Below are positions 14,862 through 16,825 of a stretch of 16,825 nt of DNA, piece after piece. The stretch spans positions 1-16,825 of the forward strand of contig JANNGR010000571.1 in assembly GCA_031403955.1 (NCBI GenBank). Direction: 5' to 3'. The DNA is from CAISIP01 sp031403955 (lineage in GTDB: Bacteria; Pseudomonadota; Gammaproteobacteria; Burkholderiales; Burkholderiaceae_C). Both the position numbers and the translations under genes were made by a program. The notes below the pieces were generated by a model that worked only from the letters and a program-made list of their open reading frames with translations, was not told the origin of the DNA and made no database searches. Within the stretch, counting starts at the first letter, position 1. Every line of letters starts with the position of its first letter.

Positions 14862-14909
14862 GACCCTGTGACGACAGCCGCGAACTGCCCTTGCCATGAT
14901 AATTTGCCC

Positions 14910-15512
14910 ATGATCAAGCTGTTTGTCGGTCTTGGAAACCCGGGCCCACAGTACCAGGCAACTCGGCATAACGCCGGTTTCTGGTGGCTGGACGCGGTGG
15001 CTCTTGATCTGAAAGTCACGCTGATGCCAGACAGGGCTTACCAGGCATTGGTCGCGCGAACGACCATCAACGGTCAACCCTTGTGGTTACTCAAGCCGCA
15101 GGCGTTCATGAATCTGTCGGGTCTCCCGGTTGCCGCGTTGGCACGTTTTTTCAAGATATTGCCGCATGAGATCCTGATTGCGCATGACGAGCTCGACATC
15201 GTGCCCGGCCAGCTCAAACTGAAACGCGGCGGTAGCCACGCCGGTCACAACGGGCTGCGCGATATCCATGAACACTTGGGTAGCGACGATTACTGGCGGC
15301 TTCGGCTCGGCATCGGCCACCCCGGAGTGAAGGCCGAAGTGATCAACTGGGTGCTCAAGAAACCACCGGCCGAGCACCAGCAGGCAATTGAAGCCTGCAT
15401 CACCCGCTCGCTCAAGGCGTTGCCGCTCCTTCTGGGCGGTGAAATGGAAAAGGCCACCATGTTGCTGCATACCAAACCGCGACGCGAACCCGGGCCACCT
15501 GACACCGGGTAA
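14910..15512 (+). CDS. pth: Peptidyl-tRNA hydrolase
   Basis: Cleaves the ester bond of peptidyl-tRNA that drops off stalled ribosomes, recycling the tRNA. The 200 residues carry every key residue at the E. coli number: Asn10 in VGLGNPGPQY, catalytic His20 in ATRHNAGFWW, Asn68 in KPQAFMNLSG, Asp93 in AHDELD, and Asn114 in GSHAGHNGLRDIHEHLG. The ATG at 14910 begins MIKLFVGLGNPG as expected; a GTG at 14868 in the same frame would add 14 unlike residues. No strong ribosome site is seen. It follows the rplY terminator, and next comes a small DUF4124 gene. Confidence 0.96.
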   Translation: MIKLFVGLGNPGPQYQATRHNAGFWWLDAVALDLKVTLMPDRAYQALVARTTINGQPLWLLKPQAFMNLSGLPVAALARFFKILPHEILIAHDELDIVPGQLKLKRGGSHAGHNGLRDIHEHLGSDDYWRLRLGIGHPGVKAEVINWVLKKPPAEHQQAIEACITRSLKALPLLLGGEMEKATMLLHTKPRREPGPPDTG

Positions 15513-15556
15513 TACTGCAGCGCTCGACAATCAACACGAAAATATGGGACCACATC

Positions 15557-15992
15557 ATGCATAACCATCTGACGCCGGTTGCCGTTGTACTGCTGTCCAT
15601 TGCCTCGCTTTGGACGCCGGCATGGGGGCAGACTGTCTACAAATGCGGCAATGTATACAGCCAGGTGCCCTGCCCCGGCGCCGTAGCGGTTGAGGCCAGC
15701 GACAACCGCACACCGGCACAAAAGGCCCAGGCCGACGCCGCTGCCGCCCAGGCGGCAAAAAGCGCTGACAAGATGGAAAAAGCGCGACTGGCGCTGGAAA
15801 AGGCACCGGTCGCCAAAGCACCGAAGCTGCCTGTGCCGGCGAGTCAAATCGCCAAAACCCAAACAGAAAAAGAAACCCCCTGAATACTTCACCGCTGGTG
15901 TTCCGCCAGAAAAGAAAAAGGCGAAGAATGCCAGCAGCAAAACCGGCGCCAAGCCACCTGCGCTGAACTCCGGCGAACCGGCCAAAATCTGA
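15557..15992 (+). pseudogene. DUF4124-type exported protein gene with a one-base frameshift
   Basis: From the ATG at 15557 the protein has a signal peptide (TPVAVVLLSIASLWTPAWG, cleavage before Q) and then TVYKCGNVYSQVPCPGA, the short DUF4124 motif with a Cys pair. A Lys/Ala-rich helical stretch follows (AAQAAKSADKMEKARLALEK). That frame stops at 15881-15883. The adjacent frame continues naturally as PKQKKKPPEYFTAGVPPEKK to a TGA at 15990-15992. Removing one A from the run AAAA at 15854-15857 gives a continuous reading IAKPKQKKKPPEYF and a 144-residue protein. So this is a one-base insertion: a real mutation, a slippage-prone switch, or a sequencing error. If not repaired, the product is a 108-residue truncated form. 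DUF4124 has no known activity. Confidence 0.75.
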
Positions 15993-16016
15993 CCGGCGCG
16001 GGAACTTACTTGAGAC

Positions 16017-16286
16017 TCACTTGACGGCTACGGGCGGCACAACCGCCTGCAAACGGCGGTACTTGCGCCACAGCGAATCCTGGTCTTCGACGAATGCCGG
16101 ATTTACCGGGATACAAGCCACCGGGCAGACCTGCACACATTGCGGCTGGTCAAAGTGGCCGACGCATTCAGTACACTTGTGCGGATCGATTTCATAAATC
16201 TCCTGCCCCAGGAAGATCGCGTCATTCGGGCACTCGGGCTCACAAACATCGCAATTGATGCACTCGTCGGTAATGATCAAAGCCAT
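16017..16286 (-). CDS. YfhL-family 2[4Fe-4S] ferredoxin
   Basis: A small cytosolic electron carrier of 89 residues. The first cluster is C9-x2-C12-x2-C15-x3-C19 (ECINCDVCEPECP). The second is C38-x2-C41-x8-C50-x3-C54, where the eight-residue insertion (VGHFDQPQ) between the second and third Cys is the mark of Alvin-type (Allochromatium vinosum-like) ferredoxins. An extra Cys58 and a C-terminal helix (DSLWRKYRRLQAV) complete the usual pattern. The ATG at 16286 precedes ALIITDEC as in homologues. Its redox partner cannot be told from this window. The nearest gene upstream is divergent, with 155 bases between. Confidence 0.94.
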   Translation of the reverse strand: MALIITDECINCDVCEPECPNDAIFLGQEIYEIDPHKCTECVGHFDQPQCVQVCPVACIPVNPAFVEDQDSLWRKYRRLQAVVPPVAVK

Positions 16287-16384
16287 TGCTTGCCCACGGT
16301 TGCCGCCAAACCCAGCGGATATAGGCGCAATTATCCCAGCCTTCGAATGCCAACCGCGCTAAACCCTGCTGGCCTCATGCTAAT

Positions 16385-16418
16385 GGCCGGCCCGGATCGA
16401 GCCCGAACAAAACCGGCC
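16385..16418. repeat. GGCCGG/CCGGCC inverted repeat in the ferredoxin/permease gap
   Basis: GGCCGG (16385-16390) and CCGGCC (16413-16418) form a six-base inverted repeat with a 22-base loop in the divergent gap. It may be chance in GC-rich DNA. Apart from this I see nothing clear in the 155 bases between the two starts. Confidence 0.2.
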
Positions 16419-16441
16419 CGCGGTTGTATTGACTGATTCTG

Positions 16442-16825
16442 ATGGGCCTGTTCCTTCTTAAACGTGTGCTGACGCTGGTTGCCACGCTGATCGGCGCCTC
16501 GGTGGTGGTGTTCCTGGTGCTGGAAATACTGCCAGGAGACGCAGCCCAGCTGATGATGGGCCCGGATGCGGCGCCCGATGCGGTGCGCGCATTGGCCCGC
16601 AAATTGGGACTCGACCGGCCACCAATGGAACGTTATTGGCACTGGGTCACCGGTATGTTGACGGGTAATCTGGGCGACAGTTATGCCTACAGTTCGCCGG
16701 TGATTGAGTTGGTGGTCGAACGGCTCGCCGTGACGGTGCCGCTGGCACTCATGGCCATGGTGCTGACCACGGCGTTGGCGCTGACCGTCGGCATCTACGC
16801 GGCAGCGCGCCACAACCGACTCGGC
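16442..16825 (+). CDS. DppB/OppB-type ABC transporter permease, 5' part
   Basis: The first 128 codons of an inner-membrane permease for a peptide- or nickel-type ABC importer; the rest lies beyond the window. The start MGLFLLKRVLTLVATLIGAS leads into the first membrane helix (about 8-30), then LEILPGDAAQLMMGPDA, the classic LPGD motif of the family's N-terminal domain. Next come LARKLGLDRP, GMLTGNLGDSY and a second hydrophobic stretch from about residue 98 (VTVPLALMAMVLTTALALTV). These match BPD_transp_1_N plus the start of the permease domain. Substrate cannot be told; expected downstream partners are a DppC-type permease and ATPases. The ATG at 16442 lacks an obvious ribosome site, but the N-terminus fits. 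Confidence 0.9.
   Translation, partial: MGLFLLKRVLTLVATLIGASVVVFLVLEILPGDAAQLMMGPDAAPDAVRALARKLGLDRPPMERYWHWVTGMLTGNLGDSYAYSSPVIELVVERLAVTVPLALMAMVLTTALALTVGIYAAARHNRLG

Noticed and set aside
15881..15883. Programmed ribosomal frameshift in the DUF4124 gene
   Set aside because: Joining the frames needs a +1 shift and I see no known +1 signal or stimulatory structure; a one-base insertion in the A-run explains it more simply.

Overview
The window looks like chromosomal DNA of a betaproteobacterium in the order Burkholderiales, most like the Comamonadaceae. This rests on high GC, the protein flavours, and the recalled orders nadK-recN-rapZ and tRNA-Gln-prs-rplY-pth; no database search was possible. 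Most of it is housekeeping DNA with short gaps.

Region 1 (1-1229): the 3' end of an NTP_transf_5-type nucleotidyltransferase gene, then about 600 bases with no intact gene. That stretch holds the scar of a lost mobile element: a broken tyrosine-integrase C-terminus, an intact 16-bp palindrome, and a HigB toxin start fused in frame to a HigA antitoxin end. It abuts the 3' end of a minus-strand tRNA with a CAU anticodon, a classic attachment site.

Region 2 (1254-5772): hrcA (minus) diverges from a plus-strand run of nadK (NADP synthesis), recN (double-strand break repair) and rapZ (RNA-binding/P-loop regulator).

Region 3 (5763-9640): a minus-strand cluster mutM, dynamin-like GTPase, mutY. Both glycosylases belong to the 8-oxoguanine (GO) repair system, and a membrane-remodelling-type GTPase sits between them. 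It is translationally coupled to mutY through a hairpin that carries the stop and start codons in its loop.

Region 4 (9694-12822): plus-strand TPR protein, lolB (outer-membrane lipoprotein receptor) and ispE (isoprenoid precursor synthesis), tightly packed.

Region 5 (12837-15992): tRNA-Gln, prs (PRPP synthesis), rplY (L25/CTC) with a strong terminator, pth (peptidyl-tRNA hydrolase), and a small exported DUF4124 gene broken by a one-base frameshift.

Region 6 (16017-16825): a minus-strand YfhL-type 2[4Fe-4S] ferredoxin, diverging from the 5' end of a DppB-type ABC transporter permease that runs off the window.

The points most worth a second look are the integrase and toxin-antitoxin scar with its surviving operator-like palindrome, the dynamin gene inside the GO repair cluster, the coupling hairpin, and the DUF4124 frameshift. 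I did not find a complete, clearly new multi-gene system.
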